A DNA stretch of 32,256 nucleotides from an uncultured Lewinella sp. (GTDB lineage: Bacteria; Bacteroidota; Bacteroidia; Chitinophagales; Saprospiraceae), in assembly GCA_937949535.1 (NCBI GenBank), contig CALEDI010000013.1, positions 1 through 32,256 on the forward strand, written 5' to 3'. Below, one piece after another: positions 22,586-32,256 of the stretch (position 1 is its first letter; each line of letters opens with the position of its first letter). The notes under the pieces are model-generated. The model saw only the letters and a program-made list of their open reading frames with translations, did not search any database and was not told the origin of the DNA. A program made the position numbers and the translations under genes.

Positions 22586-25225
22586 CTACCGAACCAACCG
22601 GTAAGTAGCTTTCACCAAGAAGGTATTCTGAAGGTCTCCCGCAAAGAGATCTTCCGTGATGGCCGAGAACACGCTCTTGGTGGGGTCCGTCCCGCCGGAG
22701 GTGCCCTGAGACCAAACCAAGAAGATCGTTGAGCTGGGCCGGTACTCCCACCTGACTACGAGGTTGGAGCGGAACTGCAAGAAGTTGAAGTCTGGGTTAC
22801 CAAACTGCCAATCAATAGCGCGGTCCGTATCGTCGTCTATGCTGTACTGGTCGGTTTCTGTATCGTAGTTAACGGCACTCTCGGGGAAGATGATGAAACG
22901 ATCGTCGAACTGTTTCGCCAACGGATCATCGACAATCTTGAACTCGTCGTACACCCCACGCGCTACGAAGGGCTGGGCGTAGTATTGGATCGTGAAGTCT
23001 GGGGTAATATTATAGGTAGCGCGCATGGTGAGGCTGAAAACCTGCTGCTTGATCTGGCCATGAACGTAGCCCGTGCGCCCATCGTCCGTCTGGGTAGTGA
23101 TGTACTGGTCTCGGCGGGTAGATGGGTTGAAACTGGGTTGGATGTTCAAGGAAAGCGCATCGGTTGGTTGGTAAGCGACATTGAGGCCGACCTGCCCGCC
23201 CATCACGTTGCCATCGTACCCTTGGCCGCCGTTGAAGAACAGGAATGCGCGCAGCTTCTTACGTTGGTCTGTCCCGATACCTCCGCCCAGGGCATAGCCC
23301 GGAGGCCGACGGTAGAGCGGGCCGCCCCGCAGGGCGTTACGGCTGATGTCTTGCTGCTCTAGGTTGACGAAGAAGTTGAAGTTGGAAAAATTCTTCAACT
23401 GCCCCCAAACATTGGTATTGTAGCTGCGGTTGAGGGATGCTCCGCTCCAGTCCCAACCAGCGTAAATGTTGTGGTTCCACTGGAAGCGGTTGAACACCTT
23501 GGTCGGGTTGCGCCAGCGGCGCGCGCCCCAAGCAAAGAAGTTGACCTGCTCGGTATTGTTCATGAAACCAATGTCGTTCAGCTCTAGCCCTGGGCTTCGG
23601 TAGGTAGTGCCGGCCTCAAAAACCCAGTCGCCGTCGAACTCACCGATGGCGACCGTACCACCCGTGCCGCTCAGGCGCGTAGCGGAGCTGTCTACCGAGA
23701 GGTGGTCGGCGTCTGGCCGCTGGAAGTTGTGCTCGAAGGAGCGTTGCGTCTGGGTGATGGCTTCTTCGGAGCCCCGGACCTGGCTCCAGACCATGTTGGT
23801 CCGCAGTTGCCAAGCCCGGTCTTTCCAGCGGTGTACGAGGTCGATGCCGCTAGAGTATGCATTGTTGTGTAGGAAGCTGAGTTCTGGGGTTTGCAGGTCG
23901 CGGTTTACGCTAGTGAGCATCACGCCGATGGTGCTCTGCCCGTCGTTGAAGTCTTGCTGTACGCGCCCTACGTTGTAGCTCGTGAAGGGTTCTACTTGCT
24001 CTTTGCGCTCGCCGTCGGGGTCAATCACGGTCGCAAACTCCCGCTCCGTGAAGCTGGAGAGCAAGCCGAGCGAAAGCCCACTCTGCGTCTTGCCACTCAC
24101 CTTGGCCGCGCCCAAGATGGTCGTGTTTTCGGGCTGTTGCACGAAACGGCCAACACCGGTGTTTTCACTAACGAAGCGGCTGGGCGAACCGCCAATTCTC
24201 CGGCTGTAAAACAGCAGATCTCCGTTGTACGAGCCTCCGGCTTCGGCCTGGGTGATGCGGTAATCGAAGATGTTGCGCCCCTCCACGAAGAACGGCCGCT
24301 GCTCGCGAAAGAAGATCTGGAACCCATCGAGGTTGATCGCGCCGGGGTCAGCTTCTACTTGGCCGAAGTCTGGGTTGACGGTGAAGTCTACCACGACGTC
24401 GTTGGTGATGCCGACGCGGCCGTCGAGGCCCGCGCTCAGGCGGGTGTCTGAGGTGCGTTCAAAGGGGTCGTTGTCGGCGAAGTCGCCGCCGGTACGCAGT
24501 TGGCCGAGGACGTAGGGCTGGATTTCGAGCGGCTTGCGCGGCTTGATGCCGTTGAGGCCCTTCAGCGTACCGAAGCGGCTAACCCAACCGGGCTGGTTTT
24601 GCTTCACCGGTGCCCAAGAACTGGCTTCCTGCTTTCGGAACAAGTTGCGGTTTACCTGCAAGCCCCAGGTCTGGTTTTCTTCCTTACCGAAGCGGAGCTG
24701 GGAGAAGGGGATGCGCGCTTCGGCGGTGTAGCCTTTGTCGTCGATCTTGGCTTTGAAGAACCAGAACGGATTCCAGCTATCGTCCCAGTTATTACCGTCG
24801 TTGCTGATGAACTCATCGCCCCGTACGCCGCTGGCGGAGGCGGAGAAAGAGAATCCGGTGCGTTTGTCGTTGAAGCTGTCGAAATTGATCTCGACCCAGT
24901 CTCCGGGGAAATCATCGCGGCGGCCGAGGCGGGCTTCGATCTGGTCTGGGTCGGTATCGAAGGCGCGCCAAGCGACGTAGAGGTAGCGGTCGTCGTACAG
25001 GATTTTGAAGGCGGTTTCTTGCGTCACGGGGTCCACATCGCTGGGCTGGCGCTGGTGGAAGTCGGTGCCCCATTCTACTTGGTTCCAGGCCTCGTCGTCT
25101 AAAACGCCGTCAACTGTTGGGGCTTCGCCCGCGATGCGGGCGGTGGTGTATTCTGGGGGCGTACTTTGGGCTTGCAGCCCAGCACAAAGCAGGAGCTGTA
25201 GCAGTAAAAGGTAATTTAGTCTCAT
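22586..25225 (-). CDS. DUF5916 outer-membrane protein with CBM9-like N-terminal domain
   Basis: An 879-residue protein. Residues 1-20 are a signal peptide (MRLNYLLLLQLLLCAGLQAQ). Residues about 28-215 resemble a carbohydrate-binding family 9-like domain (PTVDGVLDDEAWNQVEW, ILYDDRYLYVAWRAFD, FNDKRTGFSFSASASGVRGDE, GYTAEARIPFSQLRFG). The remainder is a DUF5916-type region, opening with NPDFGQVEADPGAINLDGF and FFREQRPFFVEGRNIF. It then forms alternating aromatic beta strands to the C-terminus (VFLVKATYRLVR), consistent with an outer-membrane barrel. Such proteins are frequent in Bacteroidota and are presumed surface proteins; ligand and reaction are unknown. It is monocistronic. Its leader contains a small hairpin (GCGGAT/ATCCGC, 25243-25257). 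Confidence 0.9.
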   Translation of the reverse strand: MRLNYLLLLQLLLCAGLQAQSTPPEYTTARIAGEAPTVDGVLDDEAWNQVEWGTDFHQRQPSDVDPVTQETAFKILYDDRYLYVAWRAFDTDPDQIEARLGRRDDFPGDWVEINFDSFNDKRTGFSFSASASGVRGDEFISNDGNNWDDSWNPFWFFKAKIDDKGYTAEARIPFSQLRFGKEENQTWGLQVNRNLFRKQEASSWAPVKQNQPGWVSRFGTLKGLNGIKPRKPLEIQPYVLGQLRTGGDFADNDPFERTSDTRLSAGLDGRVGITNDVVVDFTVNPDFGQVEADPGAINLDGFQIFFREQRPFFVEGRNIFDYRITQAEAGGSYNGDLLFYSRRIGGSPSRFVSENTGVGRFVQQPENTTILGAAKVSGKTQSGLSLGLLSSFTEREFATVIDPDGERKEQVEPFTSYNVGRVQQDFNDGQSTIGVMLTSVNRDLQTPELSFLHNNAYSSGIDLVHRWKDRAWQLRTNMVWSQVRGSEEAITQTQRSFEHNFQRPDADHLSVDSSATRLSGTGGTVAIGEFDGDWVFEAGTTYRSPGLELNDIGFMNNTEQVNFFAWGARRWRNPTKVFNRFQWNHNIYAGWDWSGASLNRSYNTNVWGQLKNFSNFNFFVNLEQQDISRNALRGGPLYRRPPGYALGGGIGTDQRKKLRAFLFFNGGQGYDGNVMGGQVGLNVAYQPTDALSLNIQPSFNPSTRRDQYITTQTDDGRTGYVHGQIKQQVFSLTMRATYNITPDFTIQYYAQPFVARGVYDEFKIVDDPLAKQFDDRFIIFPESAVNYDTETDQYSIDDDTDRAIDWQFGNPDFNFLQFRSNLVVRWEYRPSSTIFLVWSQGTSGGTDPTKSVFSAITEDLFAGDLQNTFLVKATYRLVR

Positions 25226-25585
25226 CTGTGTGTGTTTATCTGGCGGATTGTATCCGCAGAGACGTTTAAAGCGGGGAGAGGTTGCATTGGGGAGGGGATA
25301 TTGTGGTTTTTGGGGGGGGCGCGCGAGGCTCTTAACCTGCTAATCGCTTGCCGTAGCCGCCTCCCATCGCGCCTAGGTGGGGATGTTGTTCCCCGCCAAA
25401 CAGCGAAGGGCTAAACGTTGCCTATCGGCAAGCGTTTAACCCTTTGCTAAATATGGGACCCCTTCGGGGCCGAACTACCCTCAACGCCTTGAATAGTTGT
25501 CCTTAGACAACACTTAAAACGAATCATCTCCCTCCCTTTATGGAATTGTCCATTCCTGATCGTCCCTACGCAAAAGCCAACAGCT
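25226..25585. other. Intergenic region containing a 193-bp-family repeat copy
   Basis: No gene seen. The first part is G-rich (a GGGGGGGG run near 25312). The central part, 25363-25499, is a repeat copy also found after the next gene. The last 85 bases, leading to the T9SS gene, show no clear -7 box. Confidence 0.7.
25363..25499 (+). repeat. 193-bp-family repeat, copy upstream of T9SS gene
   Basis: Runs from CCCATCGCGCCTAGG through GATGTTGTTCC, AGCGAAGGGCTAAAC and TATGGGACCCC to CCTCAACGCCTTGAATAG. It is near-identical to 28183-28318 in the same orientation. It contains a hairpin around GGGACCCCTTCGGGGCC and a GCTAAACGTTGCC / GGCAAGCGTTTA inverted repeat. Confidence 0.9.
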
Positions 25586-28093
25586 ATGCGTACCCTTTTC
25601 CTTACTTTGCTCTTATTATTCTCGGTCTGCACCTGCGTCAGCGCCCAAAATATCACCATCACGGCAGACATTGCGCTGGCCGCCGATCAGTGCGACCCCG
25701 TAATCAATGACCCGAATACAGATTGCATCAGCGTTCCCGCTGGCAACGACTTGCTGACTTACCTGCCCGGCCAAGACGGCGACATCATCGTTACCTACCG
25801 CCTAACCAATAACTCTGCGGGAACCATCACGCAAGCTTCGGTAACGGACAGCGATCGGGGCACCATAATTCCGGTATCGGTCGTCAATATCCCCCCCGGA
25901 ACCACCGTGACGACCAACCGCATCTACCCAGCCGAAACTACTTCCCGCAATGTAACCGCCACGGTCACTGCTAATGTGGAAAGCGCCGCCGGCGCAAGCC
26001 TGTCTGTGGAGGGAGAATATACGCTAGATGTTGTCGCCCCAACGGTCAGCGTAGAGTTCGGCGTAGCTCGCCAGGCAGATATCTGCGACAATGAACCCCT
26101 CGCCCCAAATTGCAATATCCCCTTCGGTGCGCTCGATGGCCAAACCATCACAGTTGGCGCAAAAGACACCTTCACGACCCGCTACGCTTGGACAAATACG
26201 GGCCTCGGCGACTACGACCTCATCAACATCGTAGACCAAGACGGCTTCCAGATTGCCAACACCGGATTCGACCAAACACCCGGCCAAACACTGATTTCGG
26301 CCCGCCACTGGGAAGCCCCCGCCAACCCCGGAACCTACAACTACAGCCAAATCCTGACCATCACCGATCAGGGTGGTAATGTGGTTACGCAGACCGTGAC
26401 TTACATTGTTATCGTTCAGGCTCCGATGGTCAGCGTTGAGTTCGGCGTAGCCCGCCAAGCGGACGTGTGCGACAATACCATCGCGCCCAACTGTATCATC
26501 CCCTTCGGTGCGCTAAATGGCCAAACCGTAACGGTGGGCGCAAAAGACACCTTCACGACCCGCTACGCTTGGACAAATACGGGCCTCGGCGACTACGACC
26601 TCATCAACATCGTAGACCAAGACGGCTTCCAGATTGCCAACACCGGCTTCGACCAAACGCCCGGCCAAACGCTGATCTCGGCCCGCCACTGGGAAGCCCC
26701 CGCCGACCCCGGAACCTACAACTATAGCCAAATCCTGACCATCACCGATCAGGGTGGTAATGTGGTGACGGAGACGGTGACTTACATCGTTATCGTAGAT
26801 TGTAGCGTAGCAGACCTAGCAGAGCCAACTGCGCTGTGCCAAGACCGCAGCTATACCATCATGGAAGGCGAAACCCAAACCATCAACGCAGGCATGATCG
26901 ACAACGGCAGCTTTGACGGTTGCGGCAGCTTGGCTGGCGGAGGCATCGATATTACGTCCTTTACCTGCGCCGACGAAGGGACAAACACCGTAACCCTGAC
27001 CGTGGGAGACTTGGCAGGCAACTCCGCTACCTGTACGTCTACCGTGACCATCAACGTCACGGAAGCCATCTACGAAGGCCCCAATGACGACTGTGTCACG
27101 ACTTCCGTAGCGGTGGCCGGTGGGCAAGCTTGGCACGACATTACTACCCCTGGCGGCAAACTAATCGGCCAGGTCATCATTGGTAGCAATACCAACATTG
27201 CTAAGGTGCAGGCGAGCGTTTATAAGTCAGCCAATATGACCGAAACAGCCAGCGGCGAGGGCTTGCTCAGTAAACGGATCGACCTCAAAATGCTGGATGC
27301 GGGAGACAACGTTGTGCAACCCAATACCGAACAAATTTACGTGCGTCTTTACTATACCGCCGCCGAAATTGCGGCGTTATCTGCTGCTTCTCCGGGGACG
27401 GATACAGGTACTTTCAGTGTCACGAAAACCAGCAATGGAGATTGTGGGTCTGGGTACACCGGCGAGAACGCTACAGCGATGAACACGACCTTCCACAGCT
27501 TCGGCTGTGCGGGCGAAGACGGTTACTACGAGTTTTTTACCGGCTCGTTCTCTACCTTCTACCTCTTCGCCACCGAGGCCATCTTGCCCGTAGAAATGAC
27601 GGTATTTACCGCTCATGAAGTCGAAAAGCAACGTGTACAACTCAACTGGGCTACGGCCACAGAAACCAACAACAACTACTTCGCGGTAGAGCACAGTACC
27701 GACGGGCGAGCGTTTGTGGAGGTGGGCGAGGTCGCAGGTGCCGGGAACGGTTTTGAAACGCAGGGATACGCCTTCCTGCACTTGGACCCAACTGTGGGCC
27801 AGAACTTCTACCGCCTCCGTCAGGTAGATTTTGATGGCACCGAGACGCTTAGCGAATTGCGGATCGTCAACGTATCCTCCGCAGGCTCCCTATCCGTATT
27901 CCCGAACCCAACAACAGATGAATTGGGGATCAAAGGTTTCTCCGGAGGGCCCGTTGAGGTCATAAACATGCAGGGCAGCAGGGTATTGCAAGGCCAACTG
28001 AATGAAAACGCTAGGTTAGACGTTCGTCGCCTCCCGGCCGGAGCTTACGTTTTGCGGGCAGGCGGGGTTTCGTTGCGGTGGGTGAAGCGGTAA
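25586..28093 (+). CDS. T9SS-exported repeat protein with HYR-like domain
   Basis: An 835-residue protein. Residues 1-20 are a signal peptide (MRTLFLTLLLLFSVCTCVSA). Residues about 25-150 are an Ig/DUF11-like domain. Residues about 154-281 and 282-405 are two near-identical beta-sandwich repeats (VSVEFGVARQAD...ISARHWEAP...TYIVIV). A HYR-like domain follows (about 412-495; IDITSFTCADEGTNTVTLTV). Residues about 505-670 are a further beta-rich region, then a fibronectin-like segment (PVEMTVFTAHEVEKQRVQLNW). A T9SS type A sorting domain (SVFPNPTTDELGI to VSLRWVKR) ends the protein. It is likely a cell-surface or secreted adhesive protein. The repeats share a 110-bp identical stretch, so the duplication is recent. 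It is flanked on both sides by copies of one DNA repeat. Confidence 0.9.
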   Translation: MRTLFLTLLLLFSVCTCVSAQNITITADIALAADQCDPVINDPNTDCISVPAGNDLLTYLPGQDGDIIVTYRLTNNSAGTITQASVTDSDRGTIIPVSVVNIPPGTTVTTNRIYPAETTSRNVTATVTANVESAAGASLSVEGEYTLDVVAPTVSVEFGVARQADICDNEPLAPNCNIPFGALDGQTITVGAKDTFTTRYAWTNTGLGDYDLINIVDQDGFQIANTGFDQTPGQTLISARHWEAPANPGTYNYSQILTITDQGGNVVTQTVTYIVIVQAPMVSVEFGVARQADVCDNTIAPNCIIPFGALNGQTVTVGAKDTFTTRYAWTNTGLGDYDLINIVDQDGFQIANTGFDQTPGQTLISARHWEAPADPGTYNYSQILTITDQGGNVVTETVTYIVIVDCSVADLAEPTALCQDRSYTIMEGETQTINAGMIDNGSFDGCGSLAGGGIDITSFTCADEGTNTVTLTVGDLAGNSATCTSTVTINVTEAIYEGPNDDCVTTSVAVAGGQAWHDITTPGGKLIGQVIIGSNTNIAKVQASVYKSANMTETASGEGLLSKRIDLKMLDAGDNVVQPNTEQIYVRLYYTAAEIAALSAASPGTDTGTFSVTKTSNGDCGSGYTGENATAMNTTFHSFGCAGEDGYYEFFTGSFSTFYLFATEAILPVEMTVFTAHEVEKQRVQLNWATATETNNNYFAVEHSTDGRAFVEVGEVAGAGNGFETQGYAFLHLDPTVGQNFYRLRQVDFDGTETLSELRIVNVSSAGSLSVFPNPTTDELGIKGFSGGPVEVINMQGSRVLQGQLNENARLDVRRLPAGAYVLRAGGVSLRWVKR
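26045..26800 (+). repeat. In-frame tandem duplication of about 381-384 bp
   Basis: Unit 1 is 26045-26428 (128 codons) and unit 2 runs from 26429 to about 26800. The stretch 26156-26265 is identical, base for base, to 26537-26646. Most other differences are silent. Confidence 0.95.
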
Positions 28094-28430
28094 ATCTCAA
28101 CCCTCCTCAACGCCTTGAATAGTTGCCCTGAAAGGGTACCATATCTAGCGATGGGTTGAACGAGGCCGAAGGCCGAGGTCTGCCCATCGCGCCTAGGTGG
28201 GGATGTTGTTCCCGCCAAACAGCGAAGGGCTAAACCTTGCCTACCGGCAAGCGTTTAACCCTTCGCTAAATATGGGACCCCTCCGGGGCCAAACCAGCCT
28301 CAACGCCTTGATGATTGCCCTGAAAGGGCACCACATCTAGCGATGGGTTGAACGAGGCCGAAGGCTGAGGTCTGCCCATCGCGCAATCGCAGCACCACAC
28401 CATCGCCCAAACCGTGATGGGTTGAACCAC
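28094..28430. other. Intergenic region filled by tandem repeat units
   Basis: No gene seen. One full repeat unit of 193 bp (28105-28297) is followed by a partial second unit (28298-28384), then about 45 bases including another GATGGGTTGAAC fragment before the convergent peptidase gene. Confidence 0.75.
28105..28384 (+). repeat. 193-bp-family repeat, 1.5 tandem units downstream of T9SS gene
   Basis: Both units begin CCTCAACGCCTTGA and continue through GCCCTGAAAGGG, ATCTAGCGATGGGTTGAACG and GAGGTCTGCCCATCGCGC. The first unit goes on with CTAGGTGGGGATG to CCGGGGCC. The segment 28183-28318 corresponds to the copy at 25363-25499. Confidence 0.9.
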
Positions 28431-29597
28431 CTAACCACAAAACCGCGCCAACCGCTCAATCATCTTCATGCACCCTTCCAACTGTTCTACGGCGCAAAAC
28501 TCGTTTGCGCGGTGGGCTTGCGCGATGTCTCCCGGGCCGCAGATGACGGATGGGAAGCCTGCGTTGGAGAACTGCCCCGCTTCGGCGGCGTAGGCTACCG
28601 TGGAAACGTCTGACCGGCCAGCAATTTGTTTGATCAGGTCTACAATTGGCTGGTCTTCGGCCGTATCGAGCGGCGGCACGGGGGGGTGCATCGCTGAGTG
28701 GGTGATGTTGAAACCGGGGAAGGTCTTGCGGCGCAGCTCAATGCGCTCGGCGCAGTAAGCTTGGAAATCGTCGATGATGTCTTGAGCGTCGTCCATGGGG
28801 ATGTTGCGGAAATCCCAGTCGAAGGCGCATTTATTGGCGATGATATTGAAGGCGGAGCCGCCTTCGATCGTCCCGACGTGGATGCTGGTGTGGTTGGGGT
28901 GGAAGCGGTCGTCGGTTCGGCCAGCGGCGATGAGGGCGTCCATTTTGTCTTCTAGCCAGACCACGAGGCGGGCGGCTTCGTGGATGGCGTCTACCTCTTC
29001 TTTCACGCGGCTGCTGTGTCCTTGGCTTCCGTGTACGGTGGTGGTGTAGACCATGATGCCTTTCTGCCCCACCATCGGTTGCAGCATCGTTGGCTCACCG
29101 ATGATGGCCCCGGCGGGCCGCTCGTCGTAGTAGTCCCGGATGGCTTCGGCGGTTAGGTCACCGGCCATGCAGCCGATCTCTTCGTCGAAACTAAAGGCAA
29201 AGTAGACGGGCTTTTTTAGGCGCGAACGCAGGAGCAAGGGAACGCTTGCTAAGCAACAAGCCAGGAAGCCCTTCATGTCGCAGCTCCCCCGGCCGTAAAG
29301 CTTATCGCCCTTCAGGGTAAGCTTGAAGGGGTCCGTCTCCCATGGCTGACCAACCACCGGAACTACGTCCATGTGTCCGCTCAAGATGACCCCGCCGTCT
29401 GCGGCGGGCCCGATGCGGCAATGGATGGCTTCCTTCGTGCCGGTCTCGTCGGGCACAGTTTGGTAGGCTACGCCATAACTGTCTAGGTAGTCTTTGATCC
29501 AGTTCGCAATGGAGAGGTTGCCCTCTCCGCCAAGGACGGGGAAGGAAACCAGTTGGGTCAGAATTTCGGTAGCGCTTTGGGCGTGGGGTACTGTCAT
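28431..29597 (-). CDS. argE: M20-family deacetylase (acetylornithine deacetylase type)
   Basis: A 388-residue zinc amidohydrolase of the M20 family, closest in motif content and length to acetylornithine deacetylase. ArgE releases ornithine from N-acetylornithine in arginine synthesis. The ATG at 29597 (MTVPHAQSATEILTQLVSFPVLGGEGN) is chosen over one at 29621 because it directly follows a TACCTTCG box. Metal and catalytic residues are visible: His75 and Asp77 (SGHMDVVP), Asp107 (YGRGSCDMKG) and the Asp-Glu-Glu at 138-140 (FSFDEEIGC). The dimerisation domain has VHGSQGHSS. The C-terminal PGDIAQAHRANEF supplies the last metal-binding His. In Bacteroidota the arginine pathway often uses N-succinylornithine, so the exact substrate (acetyl, succinyl, or DapE type) is open. 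No other arg genes adjoin. Confidence 0.85.
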   Translation of the reverse strand: MTVPHAQSATEILTQLVSFPVLGGEGNLSIANWIKDYLDSYGVAYQTVPDETGTKEAIHCRIGPAADGGVILSGHMDVVPVVGQPWETDPFKLTLKGDKLYGRGSCDMKGFLACCLASVPLLLRSRLKKPVYFAFSFDEEIGCMAGDLTAEAIRDYYDERPAGAIIGEPTMLQPMVGQKGIMVYTTTVHGSQGHSSRVKEEVDAIHEAARLVVWLEDKMDALIAAGRTDDRFHPNHTSIHVGTIEGGSAFNIIANKCAFDWDFRNIPMDDAQDIIDDFQAYCAERIELRRKTFPGFNITHSAMHPPVPPLDTAEDQPIVDLIKQIAGRSDVSTVAYAAEAGQFSNAGFPSVICGPGDIAQAHRANEFCAVEQLEGCMKMIERLARFCG

Positions 29598-29602
29598 GAA
29601 GA

Positions 29603-29610
29603 CGAAGGTA
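29603..29610 (-). promoter_or_regulatory. -7 box of the M20 peptidase gene (TACCTTCG)
   Basis: TACCTTCG on the minus strand is followed by TCTTC and then ATG, the same layout and spacing as at the glycosyltransferase gene (TACCTTCG-CCTTC-GTG). It suggests a leaderless transcript. No clear -33 TTG. Confidence 0.5.
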
Positions 29611-29638
29611 ATGCGAATCAACCATTAACCTTCCCCTT

Positions 29639-29656
29639 GCACCTGCGGCCGCGCCC
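29639..29656 (+). repeat. 18-bp GC-rich motif, copy 3
   Basis: Exact copy of GCACCTGCGGCCGCGCCC in the divergent gap between the M20 peptidase and metG genes, preceded by CGAATCAACC and a pyrimidine-rich run. Confidence 0.8.
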
Positions 29657-29702
29657 ACATCAGAAAACTTTTAGGCTACCCAAAAGCATTGTCTTAAGTA
29701 CG

Positions 29703-29710
29703 TACCTTCG
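29703..29710 (+). promoter_or_regulatory. Possible metG -7 box (TACCTTCG)
   Basis: TACCTTCG about 75 bases before the metG ATG, the third identical box in this window. No -33 TTG at the expected spacing, so only moderate support. Confidence 0.4.
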
Positions 29711-29785
29711 CGCACGCTAAACCAAACTGTTGGCCATAAACCGGTACCAACTATTTGACTGCTTGACTATCTGACTATCCGACTT

Positions 29786-31948
<2,163 letters not shown>

Positions 31949-32256
31949 GCGGATTCCTTTCATAACGTTGCAGTAAGAGTTTAAATATGTACAGTCCCCT
32001 CGGGCACTAGAGGTGAAAAGCTGAGATTTAGCAGCAATTGAAGTCACAAACAGAAGTATGAGCTAAATCCTTCCCCAAGCGATTTTGAGCATTTGCATGA
32101 AGAAATCTAGGTTTTACGCGGGTTTCAGGGAAATCACCTCTGGTGACCGAGGCCACTATACATCAATGTTTACAGAAACGCTGAAAGTCCCCCTTCGGGA
32201 GATTTAGGGGGGGTTCTAAAAATGTCTAGTAGTGTGGTAAACAATTCAATACATGT
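31949..32256. other. Intergenic tail without a recognised gene
   Basis: No gene is seen before the window ends. A GC hairpin (CCCCC, then GGGGG, about 32189-32212) followed by TTCTAAAA resembles a terminator or a REP-like sequence. Elsewhere only short inverted repeats such as TCACC-TCT-GGTGA near 32133 are visible. Confidence 0.5.

Noticed and set aside
28105-28384. Tandem repeats considered as a CRISPR array
   Set aside because: Units of about 193 bp with no short constant repeat and variable spacers, and no cas genes.

Overview
The window looks like a chromosomal segment of a marine Bacteroidota, most likely a Lewinella/Saprospiraceae-type organism. Three things point there. Two large surface proteins end in type IX secretion (T9SS) C-terminal sorting domains. 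Shine-Dalgarno sequences are not evident, and many starts are preceded by a TAnnTTTG-like -7 box (here usually TAYCTTNG). The gene set (PL6 alginate lyase lipoprotein, DUF5916 outer-membrane protein, a solute-binding protein fused to OmpA) is typical of the phylum. No rRNA, tRNA or CRISPR array was seen.

Layout. 1-1294: 3' end of a large T9SS-exported protein with a strong terminator. 1396-2148: DJ-1/PfpI-like lipoprotein. 2308-5832: three co-oriented envelope genes (coiled-coil protein; two-TM protein with a PspA-like coiled coil; solute-binding protein fused to an OmpA peptidoglycan-binding domain). 6073-7065: sensor histidine kinase. 7193-9080, minus strand: AT-rich two-gene cassette of a DUF3696-type ATPase overlapping a PIN-like nuclease, probably acquired and possibly defensive. 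9323-10432: gcvT. 10632-13125: divergent CgeB-like glycosyltransferase and fabH, bracketed by inverted copies of a multi-hairpin palindromic element. 13369-18537, minus strand: PL6 alginate lyase, radical SAM/SPASM enzyme and a large exported protein that may be its substrate. 18833-19260: DUF433 antitoxin followed by a truncated toxin abutting folC. 19261-22468: folC, a perfect 54-bp palindrome, a lipoprotein, a TPR protein, HU and a small lipoprotein. 22586-25225: DUF5916 outer-membrane protein. 25586-28093: second T9SS protein with a recent internal duplication, flanked on both sides by copies of a repeat of about 193 bp. 28431-31948: divergent M20 peptidase (ArgE/DapE type) and metG. 31949-32256: no gene seen.

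How it fits together. Housekeeping genes (gcvT, fabH, folC, HU, metG) are interspersed with accessory modules and with several repeat families: the cruciform-like element pair, the 193-bp repeats, an 18-bp GC-rich motif found in three intergenic regions, and the 54-bp palindrome. The modules most worth follow-up are the ATPase-PIN cassette, the radical SAM-partner pair, and the PspA-like/solute-binding-OmpA cluster. Functional statements come from reading the sequence by eye; no database search was run.
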